Source of the DNA: an uncultured Sphingomonadales bacterium
GTDB lineage: Bacteria; Pseudomonadota; Alphaproteobacteria; Sphingomonadales; Sphingomonadaceae
Assembly: GCA_903839675.1 (NCBI GenBank)
Contig: CAIMDB010000028.1
Coordinates: 62,001 to 126,000 of the forward strand
DNA: 64,000 bases
Direction: 5' to 3'
Shown piece by piece: positions 31,705 to 42,795 of the stretch. Position 1 is the first letter of the stretch; each line of letters begins with the position of its first letter. The notes beneath the pieces are model-generated. The model ran no database searches, was not told where the DNA came from, and worked only from the letters and a program-made list of their open reading frames with translations. Both the position numbers and the translations under genes were made by a program.

Positions 31705-32508
31705 ATGAGCGCACTGACAGGCAAAGTTGCTATCATTACAGGGGCCGGTTCAGGGATTGGCCGCGCGTCTGCGCTGCGTTTTGCAGCCGAAGGCGCAAAG
31801 CTCGTTCTGGGCGACAAAACCGAAGCTGTTCACGAAACAGCCCAGATGGTGAAGGATGCCGGCGGCTCTGCCACCGCGCTCCAGATCGACGCTGGCGTTG
31901 AGGCTGACGTCCAAAAGATCGTGAAGACAGCGATTGAGACTTATGGCGACCTCCACGTCGCCTTTGCAAATGCCGGCATTTCCGGCGGCATGGCCGGCAT
32001 CTTTGATCTGACACCAGAAGAATGGTCGGAAATCCTGCGCGTGAACCTCATCGGCCCTTGGCTGATGGTGAAGCATGCGGGCCAGGCGATGATGGACGGC
32101 GGAAAGGGCGGCTCGATCATCCTCACGGCCAGCGTCGCGGGCATCCGCTCCGGCGCCGGTGGCCCTGCTTATTCCGCGTCAAAGGCAGGCGTCATCAACC
32201 TTGCCATGGTCTCAGCTCAGCAGATGTCGGAAACGGGCGTGCGCGTGAACGCCATCTGCCCCGGCCTGACCGAAACCGGCATGACCAAACCAACATTCGA
32301 TTATGCACGCGACAAGGATGTGATGCACAAAGTCGGCCGTCTGAATCCGCTGCGCCGCGCCGCACAGCCGGACGAACTGGCGAACGTCGCCTTGTTCTTG
32401 GCCTCTGATCAGGCAAGCTATGTCAACGGGCAGGCGATTGCCGTGGATGGTGGGCTCTCCAGCTCGCACCCCGTCACACGTCAGCTCACCGGTCAGACCG
32501 CGGTCTGA
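31705..32508 (+). CDS. Short-chain dehydrogenase
   Basis: A 267-residue SDR whose start, with GGAGG upstream, lies one base past the previous stop; the longer open frame upstream is inside the preceding gene. [11 protein letters not shown] is the glycine motif, GDKTEAV has an NAD-type aspartate, FANAGISGG is the NNAG-like motif, and [22 protein letters not shown] carries Ser, Tyr and Lys. It has a 20-residue tail after the DGG motif. Probably the 3-hydroxyacyl or hydroxyl oxidoreductase of the cycle. Confidence 0.92.
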   Translation: MSALTGKVAIITGAGSGIGRASALRFAAEGAKLVLGDKTEAVHETAQMVKDAGGSATALQIDAGVEADVQKIVKTAIETYGDLHVAFANAGISGGMAGIFDLTPEEWSEILRVNLIGPWLMVKHAGQAMMDGGKGGSIILTASVAGIRSGAGGPAYSASKAGVINLAMVSAQQMSETGVRVNAICPGLTETGMTKPTFDYARDKDVMHKVGRLNPLRRAAQPDELANVALFLASDQASYVNGQAIAVDGGLSSSHPVTRQLTGQTAV

Positions 32509-32509
32509 T

Positions 32510-33712
32510 ATGTTGCAGGCGATCAACCCGACTGAACTCGGCTTCCTGCCCGACCGCCTCGACCGCATCGGCACGTTCATCCAGAAGAAGTATCTGGATA
32601 CCGGCCTCCTGCCGCACGGGTCGCTCCTCATCGGGCGCGGCGATGAAATTGCTTATCTCTGGAACTCCGGCGTCGAACAGGATGCGATCTTCCGCATTGC
32701 CTCCATGACGAAGCCGGTGACCTCGATCGCGCTGATGCAACTCGTGGAACAAGGCCTTATCGCGCTGTCGGATCCGGTGTCGACCTACATCCCCGAGTTT
32801 AAAAATCTGGGCGTGTTCGTGGGCGGGGGCGGCAACACCCCGTTCATGACCCGCCCGCTCGCCTCGCCACTGCGGGTCGTGGATTTGCTGCGGCACACCG
32901 CAGGCTTCACCTACGGCTTTCAGGAAATGAGCAATATCGACGCGGCTTACCGAAAGTCAGATGTCGAAAACTGGTCAAAGTTTGACAATGATGAAGTCGT
33001 CAACATCCTGAAGGACATCCCGCTCGAGTTTGATCCCGGAACGGGCTGGCATTATTCGCTCGCGACCGATCTGGTGGGCATCATCGTCGCCCGCATTTCC
33101 GGCATGTCGCTGGGGGCCTATTTCCAGAAGAACATCTTCGACCCGCTGGAGATGCACGACACGACGTTCCTTGTTCCTGCAGACAAAGCCCATCGCATTC
33201 CGCCGGCCTATGTCTGGCACCCGGTTGAAAAGATGAAGCCGTTCGACAAGCCCGGTGCGGACAGCGGCTGGGCACGTCCGCGCAAGTTTGATTCCGGCGG
33301 TGGCGGTCTCGCCTCAACGGTTTCTGATTATCACCGCTTCTGCCGGATGCTCCTCAACGGTGGCGCGCTTGATGGCCAGCAGGTCATCGGCCCCAAAACG
33401 CTGGACCTGATGACGGCCAACCATTTGCCCGGTGGGGGTGATCTGACCCAGCATTCCAAATCGCTGTTCAGCGAAGTGGAAAATGCGGGCATCGGCTTTG
33501 GCCTTGGCTTTGCCTGCAACATTGATCCTGCCGCGACCACAATCGCCGGATCAAAGGGCGAATTTTACTGGGGCGGCATGTTCTCAACCGCCTTCACGAT
33601 CGACCCGGTTGAACACATCACCATGGTCTTCATGACACAGCTGATGCCCTCGACCACTTATCCCATCCGGCGTGAAATCCGCACGATGATGTACGCGGCG
33701 CTCGCCGCCTAG
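32510..33712 (+). CDS. Serine hydrolase, beta-lactamase/family VIII esterase type
   Basis: A 400-residue protein of the penicillin-binding/class C fold. S65-x-x-K68 in IASMTKPV is the catalytic pair, and the tyrosine in GTGWHYSLATDLVG (~residue 175) the general base. No signal peptide, so it is cytoplasmic, unlike real beta-lactamases. Such proteins are esterases (EstB-like) or lactone hydrolases. It sits between SDR and hydratase/dehydrogenase genes of one operon, one base after the SDR stop, so it likely cleaves an ester or lactone form of the substrate. Confidence 0.9.
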   Translation: MLQAINPTELGFLPDRLDRIGTFIQKKYLDTGLLPHGSLLIGRGDEIAYLWNSGVEQDAIFRIASMTKPVTSIALMQLVEQGLIALSDPVSTYIPEFKNLGVFVGGGGNTPFMTRPLASPLRVVDLLRHTAGFTYGFQEMSNIDAAYRKSDVENWSKFDNDEVVNILKDIPLEFDPGTGWHYSLATDLVGIIVARISGMSLGAYFQKNIFDPLEMHDTTFLVPADKAHRIPPAYVWHPVEKMKPFDKPGADSGWARPRKFDSGGGGLASTVSDYHRFCRMLLNGGALDGQQVIGPKTLDLMTANHLPGGGDLTQHSKSLFSEVENAGIGFGLGFACNIDPAATTIAGSKGEFYWGGMFSTAFTIDPVEHITMVFMTQLMPSTTYPIRREIRTMMYAALAA

Positions 33713-33727
33713 AAACTGGAGCCTGAC

Positions 33728-35728
33728 ATGCAATCCGTAACCACCGAACGTCATGACGACGTCCTCGTCGTCATCGTCAACAATCCGCCCGTCAACGCGC
33801 TCTCCTGGCACGTCCGCCAAGGCCTGAAGGACAGCTTCGAGGCCGGCATCGCAGATGACGGCGTGAAGGCCATTGTCCTGCGCTGCGACGGCGCGACGTT
33901 CATTGCTGGCGCCGATATTACCGAGTTCGGGAAAGCCCCGCAGGGTCCGGATTTCAATGCCGTGCTCAATATGATCGAGCTCGCGCCCAAGCCGGTCGTT
34001 GCCGCCATTCATGGCACGGCGCTTGGCGGCGGGTTGGAGACGGCCCTCGTCTGCCATTACCGCGTCGCGGTTCCGTCAGCAAAGCTGGGCGTGCCCGAAG
34101 TGAAGCTTGGCCTGTTGCCGGGTGCCGGTGGCACGCAGCGCTTGCCGCGCGTTGTCGGCATCGATGCGGCGGCCATGATGGTCTCATCAGGTGATCCGCT
34201 TCCCGCAGCTAAAGCTCAAGAAATGGGCCTTGTTGATGCGCTCGCGGGTGAAGATAGCCTTGCCGCAGACGCCATCGCCTTTGCCCAGGGCGCCATCGCC
34301 AAGGGGCCACGCCCCACGCGCGACCGGCCGATTACCGGCGATGTCGGCGCCATCGAAAAGCTGAAGGCCGCCAATGCCCGGAAGTGGAAGGGCTTTGAGG
34401 CGCCTTATGCCAACCTCGCCTGTGTCGAGGCGGCCACGCGCCTGCCTTTTGAAGAGGGCATGACGTTTGAACGCACCGAGTTCATGAAGCTGATGACCGG
34501 CAGCCAGTCTGCCGCACAGCGCCACATGTTCTTCGCTGAACGTCAGGCCGCCAAGATCGATGGCCTGCCCAAAGACACGCAGCTGCGCACAATCAAGAAG
34601 GTCGGCGTCATCGGCGCGGGCACCATGGGTGGCGGCATCAGCATGAACTTCTTGGCGGCGGGCATCCCCGTCACCATCGTCGAGATGGCCAAGGAAGCGC
34701 TCGACCGTGGCGTTGGCGTGATCCGCAAGAACTACGAAGCCTCGGCTGCCAAGGGTCGCTTCACGACGGACAAGGTCGAAGCGATGATGGGCCTGCTCAC
34801 GCCCAGCCTGAGCTTTGATGACCTTGCCGATTGCGACCTTGTGATCGAGGCCGTCTATGAAAGCATGGACGTCAAGAAGGACGTTTTCGGCAAGCTTGAT
34901 GCGATCGTGAAGCAGGGTGCTATCCTTGCGTCGAACACATCCTATCTCGACGTGAATGAGATTGCATCGGCCACCAAGCGGCCCGCCGACGTGCTCGGCA
35001 TGCATTTCTTCTCACCCGCCAATGTGATGAAGCTACTTGAAGTTGTGCGCGGCGATGCAACGGCACCTGATGCGCTCGCAACAGTTATGGCACTATCCAA
35101 GAAGATCGGGAAGGTCGCTGTTGTCGCAGGCGTTTGCCACGGCTTTATCGGCAACCGGATGTTGTCACAGCGGCAGAACCCGGCCAACCAGCTGCTGCTG
35201 GAAGGCGCGACACCGGCCCAGATCGACAAGGTCCACACCGACTTCGGCATGCCCATGGGTCCATTCCAGATGGCGGACCTTGCCGGGCTCGACATTGGCT
35301 GGCACCGCGATCCATCGCGCATCGAAACACTGCGCGATGCCCTGTGTGCCGCCGGTCGCTTCGGCCAGAAGAACGGCAAGGGCTTTTACGATTATGACGA
35401 GAAGCGCAACGGCACGCCGAGCGCCGAAGCACTGGCCATCATCGAAGAATTCCGGGCGACATCCAATCTCGCCAAGCGCGAGATTACCGATCAGGAAATC
35501 ATTGAGCGCACGCTCTATCCGATGGTGAATGAGGGCTATAAGATCCTCGAGGAAGGCAAGGCCCAGCGCGCGTCCGACATCGATGTTGTCTGGATCTACG
35601 GTTATGGTTGGCCCGTCTATCGCGGCGGCCCGATGTTCTGGGGTGATCTGGAAGGCGCTAGCAAAATCGTCGAGGCGCTGGAACGCCACGGCGTAAAAGT
35701 TGCCGACAGCTTGAAGGCGAAGGCCTGA
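33728..35728 (+). CDS. Bifunctional enoyl-CoA hydratase / 3-hydroxyacyl-CoA dehydrogenase (FadB/FadJ-like)
   Basis: A 666-residue fusion, shorter than FadB (~715-730). Residues 1-190 form a crotonase domain with [23 protein letters not shown] (oxyanion hole) and [19 protein letters not shown] (glutamate). From ~290 there is a Rossmann domain [41 protein letters not shown] and [17 protein letters not shown] (His dyad) lie around 395-430. The C-terminal helical dehydrogenase domains run to residue ~650. It performs two successive beta-oxidation steps. It closes the operon whose thiolase is 20 kb upstream. Confidence 0.95.
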   Translation: MQSVTTERHDDVLVVIVNNPPVNALSWHVRQGLKDSFEAGIADDGVKAIVLRCDGATFIAGADITEFGKAPQGPDFNAVLNMIELAPKPVVAAIHGTALGGGLETALVCHYRVAVPSAKLGVPEVKLGLLPGAGGTQRLPRVVGIDAAAMMVSSGDPLPAAKAQEMGLVDALAGEDSLAADAIAFAQGAIAKGPRPTRDRPITGDVGAIEKLKAANARKWKGFEAPYANLACVEAATRLPFEEGMTFERTEFMKLMTGSQSAAQRHMFFAERQAAKIDGLPKDTQLRTIKKVGVIGAGTMGGGISMNFLAAGIPVTIVEMAKEALDRGVGVIRKNYEASAAKGRFTTDKVEAMMGLLTPSLSFDDLADCDLVIEAVYESMDVKKDVFGKLDAIVKQGAILASNTSYLDVNEIASATKRPADVLGMHFFSPANVMKLLEVVRGDATAPDALATVMALSKKIGKVAVVAGVCHGFIGNRMLSQRQNPANQLLLEGATPAQIDKVHTDFGMPMGPFQMADLAGLDIGWHRDPSRIETLRDALCAAGRFGQKNGKGFYDYDEKRNGTPSAEALAIIEEFRATSNLAKREITDQEIIERTLYPMVNEGYKILEEGKAQRASDIDVVWIYGYGWPVYRGGPMFWGDLEGASKIVEALERHGVKVADSLKAKA

Positions 35729-35809
35729 CACGAAATCGGGCATGACAGCCCTTGAGTGAATCCCCGCGCTGGCCTACGGCGCGGGGCATCCACCCGACCG
35801 GAGAACATC

Positions 35810-36049
35810 ATGAGTGAGAATGTCGCAGCGGACGAACTTCGTCTGCTGATTGAGCGTATTGAACGCCTTGAAGAAGAGAAGAAGGGCATCGCGGACGATA
35901 TTCGCGACGTCTATTCCGAAGCCAAAGCCCGCGGTTATGACGGAAAAATTATGCGTCAGATCGTCCGCCTGCGGAAAATGGAAGCGCATGATCGCGCGGA
36001 AATGGAAGCAATTCTCGATACATACAAGGCAGCGCTCGGCCTCGACTGA
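35810..36049 (+). CDS. gapR: GapR-type nucleoid-associated protein (DUF2312)
   Basis: A 79-residue coiled-coil protein ([71 protein letters not shown]). GYDxKIxRxxxRLRKM is the DNA-contacting segment of GapR. In Caulobacter the protein clamps overtwisted, AT-rich DNA ahead of forks and helps topoisomerases. A start at MSENV with GGAG upstream is preferred over an ATG 18 codons earlier that runs through a GC-rich hairpin. Family is clear; the role is transferred from Caulobacter. Confidence 0.93.
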   Translation: MSENVAADELRLLIERIERLEEEKKGIADDIRDVYSEAKARGYDGKIMRQIVRLRKMEAHDRAEMEAILDTYKAALGLD

Positions 36050-36111
36050 TCGGTCTTGCGCCAACGGGCGGCCCGCCTTTATCCTTCGCTTCCAATCTAA
36101 GGAGATGTGCG

Positions 36112-36432
36112 ATGCTGGTTTCTACCACGAGTGTGATCGAAGGCCGCCCGGTGAAGGACTATCTGGGCGTTGTGACCGGTGAGGTGATCGTCGGCGCGAA
36201 CATCTTCAAGGATCTGTTCGCCGGGATTCGCGATATCGTCGGTGGGCGTTCGGGGTCGTATGAATCGACACTGCGCGATGCACGGGCCACAGCGCTGGAA
36301 GAATTGCAGGCCGAGGCCAAGGCGCTTGGCGCGGATGCCGTCATCGGTGTCGATCTGGATTATGAAACGCTGGGCCAAGGCGGCACCATGTTGATGGTCA
36401 CCGCGTCTGGCACGGCAGTTAAATTGGGATAA
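36112..36432 (+). CDS. YbjQ/UPF0145 family protein
   Basis: A 106-residue protein of the YbjQ family ([48 protein letters not shown]...[18 protein letters not shown]). The family is widespread and forms oligomeric beta-rich assemblies of unknown task; it was once labelled heavy-metal binding. GAGAT ribosome site upstream. It lies 10 bp before yebC, probably co-transcribed. Confidence 0.92.
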   Translation: MLVSTTSVIEGRPVKDYLGVVTGEVIVGANIFKDLFAGIRDIVGGRSGSYESTLRDARATALEELQAEAKALGADAVIGVDLDYETLGQGGTMLMVTASGTAVKLG

Positions 36433-36441
36433 GTTACGGAT

Positions 36442-37185
36442 ATGGCAGGTCATTCCAAATTTAAAAACATCATGCACCGCAAGGGCGCGCAGGACAAAAA
36501 ACGGTCCGCGGCCTTTTCGAAGCTCTCCCGCGAAATCACCGTCGCGGCCAAGATGGGCCTGCCTGATCCAGATGCGAACGCGCGGCTGCGCGCCGCCGTT
36601 CTTGCGGCGCGCGCCCAGTCCATGCCCAAGGACAATATCCAGCGCGCCATCGACAAGGCGAGCGGGACCGATGGCGATAATTACGAAGAAATCCGCTATG
36701 AAGGTTACGGCCCCGGCGGCACCGCGATTATCGTCGAAGCCTTGACCGACAACCGCAACCGTACCGCCACCAACGTGCGCACGGCTTTCTCCAAGAATGG
36801 CGGCAATCTCGGTACGGCCGGTTCGGTCAGCCACGGCTTCGACCGGCTGGGCCTCATCGAATATGGCGCAGGCGCAGGCGATGCTGACAAGGTGTTTGAA
36901 GCCGCGCTTGAAGCCGGTGCGGACGATGTCGAATCTTCGGAAGATGGTCACTCGATCTGGACCTCCATTGAAAACCTCCATCCCGTCGCGAAGGCGCTTG
37001 AGGGCGCCCTTGGTGATCCAGAAGGCGTCAAGCTCGCCTGGAAGCCCAACATCATGGTTGCCGTCAGCGAAGATGACGCGGGCAAGCTCCTGAAGATGAT
37101 CGACGCGCTCGAAGAAGATGACGACGTCCAGACCGTCTGGGGCAATTACGACGTGTCCGACGAGATCATGGAGAAACTGGGCTGA
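36442..37185 (+). CDS. yebC: YebC/PmpR family transcription or translation regulator
   Basis: A 247-residue protein with the unmistakable start [21 protein letters not shown] and [17 protein letters not shown]-like block ([42 protein letters not shown]). YebC proteins bind DNA as repressors near ruvC in some bacteria, and more recently have been linked to relief of ribosome pausing. It is placed directly before ruvC, the common order. The stop codon overlaps the ruvC start (CTGA). Confidence 0.96.
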   Translation: MAGHSKFKNIMHRKGAQDKKRSAAFSKLSREITVAAKMGLPDPDANARLRAAVLAARAQSMPKDNIQRAIDKASGTDGDNYEEIRYEGYGPGGTAIIVEALTDNRNRTATNVRTAFSKNGGNLGTAGSVSHGFDRLGLIEYGAGAGDADKVFEAALEAGADDVESSEDGHSIWTSIENLHPVAKALEGALGDPEGVKLAWKPNIMVAVSEDDAGKLLKMIDALEEDDDVQTVWGNYDVSDEIMEKLG

Positions 37186-37667
37186 TCATTCTCGGCCTTG
37201 ACCCCGGCCTAGGCACGACCGGCTGGGGGCTGATCTCTGCAGAAGGCAATCGGCTGTCGCATCTGGCGAATGGTCAGATTTCGACCAATCCAAAGCACGC
37301 CCTGCCTGCGCGCCTGCTGGAGCTGGACCGCGCGCTGACCGACCTGATGCTCACCCACCGGCCCGATGGGGCGGCGGTGGAAGAAGTGTTCGTCAATTCC
37401 AATCCGCAATCGACGCTGAAGCTGGGCCAAGCGCGCGGCGTCATCCTGCTGGCGGCGGCGCGCACAGGGATGGATGTCGGCGAATATGCCGCCCGGCTCG
37501 TCAAAAAGGCGATTGTCGGTGTGGGCAATGCAGACAAGGCGCAGGTGCACGCCATGGTATCCCGCTTGCTCCCCGGCGCCAAGATTGCGGGCAGTGATGC
37601 GGCGGATGCATTGGCTGTTGCCATCACCCATGCACATCATGTCGCCAGCGCCCGACGGATGGCCTGA
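37182..37667 (+). CDS. ruvC: RuvC Holliday-junction resolvase with apparent CTG start
   Basis: A 161-residue endonuclease. [15 protein letters not shown] carries the first catalytic aspartate, [22 protein letters not shown] the glutamate, and [18 protein letters not shown] the C-terminal DxxD pair. It cleaves four-way junctions with RuvAB. No ATG, GTG or TTG fits: the in-frame codon at the usual first position is CTG, overlapping the yebC stop as CTGA, with GGAG eight bases upstream. A stop lies 21 codons further upstream. Downstream starts would lose the catalytic Asp, so CTG (or ATC/ATT) initiation, or a sequence error, must be assumed. Confidence 0.92.
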   Translation: MIILGLDPGLGTTGWGLISAEGNRLSHLANGQISTNPKHALPARLLELDRALTDLMLTHRPDGAAVEEVFVNSNPQSTLKLGQARGVILLAAARTGMDVGEYAARLVKKAIVGVGNADKAQVHAMVSRLLPGAKIAGSDAADALAVAITHAHHVASARRMA

Positions 37668-37714
37668 TCACTCCCCTCTCGACTTGACCGTCAGAGAACG
37701 GTTAAGGAACAAAC

Positions 37715-38311
37715 ATGATTGCCCGCCTGACCGGAACGCTTGTTGAAAGCGCTGCTGACCACGCCGTGCTCGACGTGAATGGCGTCGGCTATTTCGTGCT
37801 GGCCTCCAGCCGCACCTTGACCGCGATTGGCCCCGTTGGGGGGCAAGTGATGTTGCTCACGGAATTGCAGGTGCGCGAAGATTCCATGACGCTGTTCGGG
37901 TTTGGAAATCCGGGCGAGCGGGAGTGGTTTCGCCTGCTCACTGGTGTGCAGGGCGTGGGTGGCAAAGTCGCGCTGTCGATCCTCTCGACGCTTGCGCCTG
38001 ATGAACTGACCCAGGCAGTCGCGCGGCAGGACAAGGTGGCTGTCACCCGCGCCAATGGCGTCGGGCCAAAGCTTGCCGAACGTATTGTGCGCGAACTGAA
38101 AGACAAGGTCGGCGGCGTTGCCCTTGGACCGACCGGCGCCGCGCCTGTGGCCGCGACTGGACATGCGGCAGATGCGGCGTCCGCGCTCACCGGCCTAGGG
38201 TTCAAGCCCGCTGAAGCCAATGCCGCAGTGGCTGCCGCCGAAGCCGAACTGGGCGACGGCGCCACGCTCGATGCGCTGGTCCGCATGGCGCTTAAAAAGG
38301 CCGCAAAATGA
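37715..38311 (+). CDS. ruvA: RuvA Holliday-junction DNA helicase subunit
   Basis: A 198-residue protein. [11 protein letters not shown]...[12 protein letters not shown] is the N-terminal OB-fold, [18 protein letters not shown] and [18 protein letters not shown] the two helix-hairpin-helix motifs that grip the junction, and a C-terminal UBA-like domain ([19 protein letters not shown]) binds RuvB. Normal length. Follows ruvC by 47 bp. Its stop overlaps the next gene, an alpha/beta hydrolase, by ATGA. Confidence 0.96.
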   Translation: MIARLTGTLVESAADHAVLDVNGVGYFVLASSRTLTAIGPVGGQVMLLTELQVREDSMTLFGFGNPGEREWFRLLTGVQGVGGKVALSILSTLAPDELTQAVARQDKVAVTRANGVGPKLAERIVRELKDKVGGVALGPTGAAPVAATGHAADAASALTGLGFKPAEANAAVAAAEAELGDGATLDALVRMALKKAAK

Positions 38312-39258
38312 AACGCATCCTCCTCTCGATTCTTGGCCTGATCGCCATTGCGCTGATCGGCCTGTTCATCTGGGGCTACGCGCCGGATACCGATCCTGTG
38401 GCGATGCGTGCCAAATACACCAACGCCGCCTCTCGCTTTGTTGAGGTGGAGCCGGGCCTGAAGGTCCACGTCCGTGTTGAGGGCAACCCGACCGCACCTG
38501 CGCTCCTCCTGCTTCACGGTTCCAACGCCTCGCTCCAAACCTGGGAGCCTTGGGTGGCGCGGCTCGGCAAGGACTATCGAATCATCAGTCTGGACCTGGC
38601 GGGCCATGGCCTCACCGGCCCGCACCCGAAGCGCGATTACAATGTGGCAACAACAGTCGGCGTGGTCGATGCGGTGATGACCAAGCTAGGGATCAACAGC
38701 TTCGCATTGGCGGGCAATTCCATGGGCGGCTGGGTCAGCTGGAACTATGCGCTGGCGCATCCGGACAAGGTCTCCGCACTAATTCTTGTGGACGCGGCAG
38801 GCGCTCCGGATTCAGAGCCGACGGCCATCCCCATTGGGTTCAAACTTGCCCGCTCCCGAGCTCTGCGCCCGGTGCTCAAAGTCTTCACGCCGCGTGCCAT
38901 CATCGCCAAGAGCCTTGACCAGACCATGACCGTCAAAGCCCCGCTGACCGAGGCGGCGATCGACCGCTATTGGGACTTGCTTCGCTATCCCGGCAACCGC
39001 GAAGCAACAGGCGACAGGGGTGATGTGAAGCGCTCGCCCGCCACGGCCGAACAGATGCAGCGCCTGACCATGCCGACGCTCGTGATGTGGGGCGCCGAAG
39101 ACAAGCTCATCCCCGTGCGCGCTGCCAACTGGTTTGCCGGTGCCATTCCGGGCGCGCAGAAGGTCATTTATCCCAAGGTCGGCCATATCCCGATGGAAGA
39201 AGTGCCGGACCAGTCCGCAGAAGACGTCCGGGCGTTTTTGGCACAGGCGAAACAGTGA
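38308..39258 (+). CDS. Alpha/beta hydrolase inserted in the ruv operon
   Basis: A 316-residue hydrolase with one N-terminal membrane anchor ([21 protein letters not shown]), so its catalytic domain likely faces the periplasm. [13 protein letters not shown] is the oxyanion region. [13 protein letters not shown] holds the nucleophile serine, the aspartate comes in [11 protein letters not shown], and the histidine in [11 protein letters not shown]. The group resembles haloalkane dehalogenase/epoxide hydrolase-like and lipase-type enzymes. ATGA overlap with ruvA and GTGA overlap with ruvB show tight coupling, though no link to recombination is known. Confidence 0.9.
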   Translation: MKRILLSILGLIAIALIGLFIWGYAPDTDPVAMRAKYTNAASRFVEVEPGLKVHVRVEGNPTAPALLLLHGSNASLQTWEPWVARLGKDYRIISLDLAGHGLTGPHPKRDYNVATTVGVVDAVMTKLGINSFALAGNSMGGWVSWNYALAHPDKVSALILVDAAGAPDSEPTAIPIGFKLARSRALRPVLKVFTPRAIIAKSLDQTMTVKAPLTEAAIDRYWDLLRYPGNREATGDRGDVKRSPATAEQMQRLTMPTLVMWGAEDKLIPVRAANWFAGAIPGAQKVIYPKVGHIPMEEVPDQSAEDVRAFLAQAKQ

Positions 39259-40280
39259 CCGACAGCCCCCTCCTCACCCCCTTGCGCCGCCCCGAAGACG
39301 TGGACGCGGCGCTGCGCCCCAAGACGCTTGATGAGTTTGTCGGGCAGAAGGCGGCACGCGAGAATTTGCGGGTCTTTGTCGAGGCGGCAAAGTCGCGGGG
39401 GGATGCGCTGGATCACGTCCTGTTCTTTGGCCCGCCGGGGCTGGGTAAAACGACGTTGGCGCAGATTGTGGCCAAGGAAATGGGCGTCGGTTTCCGCGCG
39501 ACATCCGGCCCGGTCATCGCCAAGTCGGGCGATCTGGCGGCACTGCTCACCAATTTGGAGGATGGCGACGTCCTCTTCATCGATGAGATCCACCGGCTCA
39601 ATCCGGCGGTCGAGGAAGTGCTCTATCCCGCGATGGAAGACCGCGCGCTCGATCTGATGATCGGCGAAGGGCCTTCGGCGCGCTCGGTGCGGATTGATCT
39701 GCCCAAGTTCACGTTGGTTGGCGCCACCACGCGGCAGGGCCTTCTGACAACGCCGCTGCGCGACCGGTTCGGCATTCCCGTGCGTCTCAACTTCTATACG
39801 CATGATGAGCTGGAACAGGTCATCCGCCGTGCGGCAGGGTTGCTCGACCTTGGCATTGCCCCTGATGGCGCGCATGAGATTGCCAAGCGGGCGCGTGGTA
39901 CGCCGCGTATCGCCGGACGTCTGCTGCGGCGCGTGCGTGACTTTGCCAATGTCGCGGGCGAGCCGACGGTTACGGCCAAGATCGCCGATACCGCGCTCAA
40001 CCGGCTGGAGGTGGATGCGCTGGGCCTTGACGCGATGGACCGCCGCTACCTGACCATGATCGCCGACATTTATCGCGGCGGACCTGTCGGCGTCGAAGCG
40101 CTGGCGGCTGGTCTCTCTGAACCGCGCGATACGATTGAAGATGTGGTGGAGCCCTATCTGCTCCAGCTTGGCCTCATTGCCCGCACGGCGCGGGGCCGCT
40201 GCCTCAATCCGCCGGGGTGGAAGCATTTGGGCCTCAATCCGCCTGCCGGATCCCAGGACGGCCTATTCGACGCGAAGTAG
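39255..40280 (+). CDS. ruvB: RuvB Holliday-junction branch-migration ATPase
   Basis: A 341-residue AAA+ motor. Walker A is [12 protein letters not shown] (~residue 60), Walker [11 protein letters not shown], sensor 1 GATTRQG, and arginine finger/sensor 2 lie in LRDRFGI and [17 protein letters not shown]. The C-terminal winged helix is present. The start is GTG within the stop of the hydrolase gene (GTGA); the open frame extending further upstream lies inside that gene. Drives branch migration with RuvA, feeding RuvC. Confidence 0.96.
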   Translation: MTDSPLLTPLRRPEDVDAALRPKTLDEFVGQKAARENLRVFVEAAKSRGDALDHVLFFGPPGLGKTTLAQIVAKEMGVGFRATSGPVIAKSGDLAALLTNLEDGDVLFIDEIHRLNPAVEEVLYPAMEDRALDLMIGEGPSARSVRIDLPKFTLVGATTRQGLLTTPLRDRFGIPVRLNFYTHDELEQVIRRAAGLLDLGIAPDGAHEIAKRARGTPRIAGRLLRRVRDFANVAGEPTVTAKIADTALNRLEVDALGLDAMDRRYLTMIADIYRGGPVGVEALAAGLSEPRDTIEDVVEPYLLQLGLIARTARGRCLNPPGWKHLGLNPPAGSQDGLFDAK

Positions 40281-40357
40281 GTCGACGGCAAATAGACCGC
40301 AACCAAAACGGCAGGGCGGGATTCATTTCCTGTTACACATGGTCTAAGGCCTGTCAG

Positions 40358-40821
40358 ATGACGACACACGATCCAGATGCGCCACAGCAAGGCCGCTTTG
40401 TCGGGCGGGACCATCGCTTCCCGGTGCGCGTCTATTTTGAGGACACAGATTTTTCGGGTGTGGTCTATCACGCCTCCTATCTGCGCTTCATGGAGCGGGC
40501 TCGGTCTGACATGCTGCGCGTTGCAGGGATTGATCAGCGGACGGCGCATGACAGTGGCGAAGGTGTATATGCGGTGGCCGAACTGACCATCAAATATCAC
40601 CGCCCCGCCCGCTTCGATGACGCCTTACTGATCGTCTCCACGGTGGAACAGGTCCGCGCAGCGAGCTGCCTGATTCAGCAGAGAGTCATGTTGGGGGATG
40701 AACTAAAGGCCGAGGCAAAAGTGCTGGCCGCCTTCCTGTCCCCCGACGGTCGCCCGCGCCGCCAGCCGCGCCCCTGGATCGACGCTTTTGAACGCCTATT
40801 GCCCGAAGAGACCCAAACGAA

Positions 40822-40825
<4 letters not shown>
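40358..40825 (+). CDS. ybgC: Tol-Pal-associated acyl-CoA thioesterase YbgC
   Basis: A 155-residue hotdog enzyme. RVYFEDTDFSGVVYHASYLRFMERARSDML is the YbgC signature, with aspartate in the ED-T-D motif. It hydrolyses short-chain acyl-CoA or acyl-ACP and interacts with phospholipid synthesis enzymes in other bacteria. The start is set at MTTHD; the frame is open further upstream into the ruvB end. ATGA overlap with tolQ marks it as first gene of the tol operon. Confidence 0.94.
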
Positions 40826-41508
<683 letters not shown>

Positions 41509-41510
41509 GC

Positions 41511-41942
41511 ATGGGGCCTGTCCAATCCTCACGAGGCAGACGCAAACGCGCGCCGATGTCGGAGATCAACGTTACGCCGCTCGTCGACGTGATGCTCGTC
41601 CTCCTCATCATCTTCATGGTGACGGCACCATTGCTGGTGGCCGGTGTCCCCATCAACCTGCCCGACAGTCGCGCCAAGGCGCTCGACCAAGGCGAGAAGC
41701 CTGTGCAGATCTCGCTCGACACCGATGGCCGCCTGTTCATCGATACCAAGGAAGTCCAGCCCGCTGACTTGCCCGCCCGCCTTTCAGCGATCAAATCCAG
41801 CGGCAACGCGCAAGGCCCGCAAGTCTATCTGCGCGCTGACCGTGGCCTTGATTATGGCGATGTGATGCGGGTGATGGGGGAGATCAACCGCGCCGGCCTC
41901 ACCCGCGTTGCCCTCGTCACCACTGAAGATCAGGGCCAATAG
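41511..41942 (+). CDS. tolR: TolR stator subunit
   Basis: A 143-residue protein. One membrane helix, NVTPLVDVMLVLLIIFMVTAPLLV, carries the essential aspartate in PLVDVMLVLLI. A small periplasmic ExbD-like domain follows (PVQISLDTDGRLFIDTKEV ... QVYLRADRGLDYGDVMRVMGEINRAGLTRVALVT). Two bases after tolQ, three before tolA. Couples proton flow to TolA movement. Confidence 0.96.
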   Translation: MGPVQSSRGRRKRAPMSEINVTPLVDVMLVLLIIFMVTAPLLVAGVPINLPDSRAKALDQGEKPVQISLDTDGRLFIDTKEVQPADLPARLSAIKSSGNAQGPQVYLRADRGLDYGDVMRVMGEINRAGLTRVALVTTEDQGQ

Positions 41943-41945
41943 CCC

Positions 41946-42794
41946 ATGGATCGTGCCGACCGCGCAGGACTTGGCGTTGCCCTGATCGGGCACGTCCTGC
42001 TGTTCGGCGCGCTGTCCCTCAGCCTGTTGCGGCCGACGCCCAAACTGCCGCCGCTGAACCCGGCGATTGAGGTGGCCTGGGTTGATGCCAAGGCGCTCCA
42101 GACCGCGGCTCCCGATGCTGTGCAAGAAGCAAGTGCGCCGCCCGCCACTGCTGCCGCTCCCGCCGCGCCAATGGCGCCGCCTGAACCCATTGCGGCGCCT
42201 CCGCCGCCCAAGCCGGTCCCGGCACCTCCGCAGCTAAAGGCCGTCGCCAAGACACCGGTGAAAGCGGCCCTGCAGCCCACGCCAAAACCCAAACCTGTAG
42301 CTGCACAAAAGGCCAGTGCTGCACCACCGAAGAAAACAGCCGCTGCCGCCCCGCAGCGAACTTCCCGCTTGGGCGGGATGGGGGCCGAACTCTCCCAAGC
42401 GGCGACCCGCGAAAATGACCGCCCCGGAACCGGCCGAGGGACCGCCGAGAAGGGCAGCGGCACACCCGCTGCCAAAACGGCGGCCCAACTGGAGGCGAGT
42501 TTCATCCAGGCGCTGTTCGTCAAGATCAAGAAATATTGGCGCGCGCCCACCGGCGTTGATGCAGAGCTGCTGCGCAGCAACCTTGTCGTCACGCTCAATC
42601 GTGATGGAACAATCGGAACCGTTACGGTTGTGAGCCAGTCCGGCGAAAATGAGAATAATGCGAACCTGAAGGCGCTCCACGCCGAACGCGCGGTTAACGC
42701 CGTCCGGCGCGCAGGCCCTTTTGAACTCCCACCCGAACATTATGCCATCTGGCAGTCGCTCGGACCGATTACCTTCGACAAGAGGTTGAACTGA
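41946..42794 (+). CDS. tolA: TolA / TonB-C-type energy transducer
   Basis: A 282-residue protein. N-terminal membrane anchor ~9-30 (GLGVALIGHVLLFGALSLSLL); a long Pro/Ala/Lys-rich spacer (~residues 55-145) with PAPPQLKAVAKTPVKAALQPTPKPKPVA. The C-terminal domain (AQLEASFIQALFVKIKKYWRAPTGVDAE...LVVTLNRDGTIG...AVNAVRRAGPFELPPEHY) matches TolA domain III. It spans the periplasm to Pal/TolB and supports outer-membrane constriction at division. The spacer is shorter than in enterobacteria. Confidence 0.94.
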   Translation: MDRADRAGLGVALIGHVLLFGALSLSLLRPTPKLPPLNPAIEVAWVDAKALQTAAPDAVQEASAPPATAAAPAAPMAPPEPIAAPPPPKPVPAPPQLKAVAKTPVKAALQPTPKPKPVAAQKASAAPPKKTAAAAPQRTSRLGGMGAELSQAATRENDRPGTGRGTAEKGSGTPAAKTAAQLEASFIQALFVKIKKYWRAPTGVDAELLRSNLVVTLNRDGTIGTVTVVSQSGENENNANLKALHAERAVNAVRRAGPFELPPEHYAIWQSLGPITFDKRLN

Positions 42795-42795
42795 G

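Noticed and set aside
35770-35795. Terminator after the FadB-like gene (CCCCGCGC / GCGCGGGG hairpin)
   Set aside because: The stem is good but no T-run follows and it sits close to the gapR ribosome site; evidence is too weak to call.
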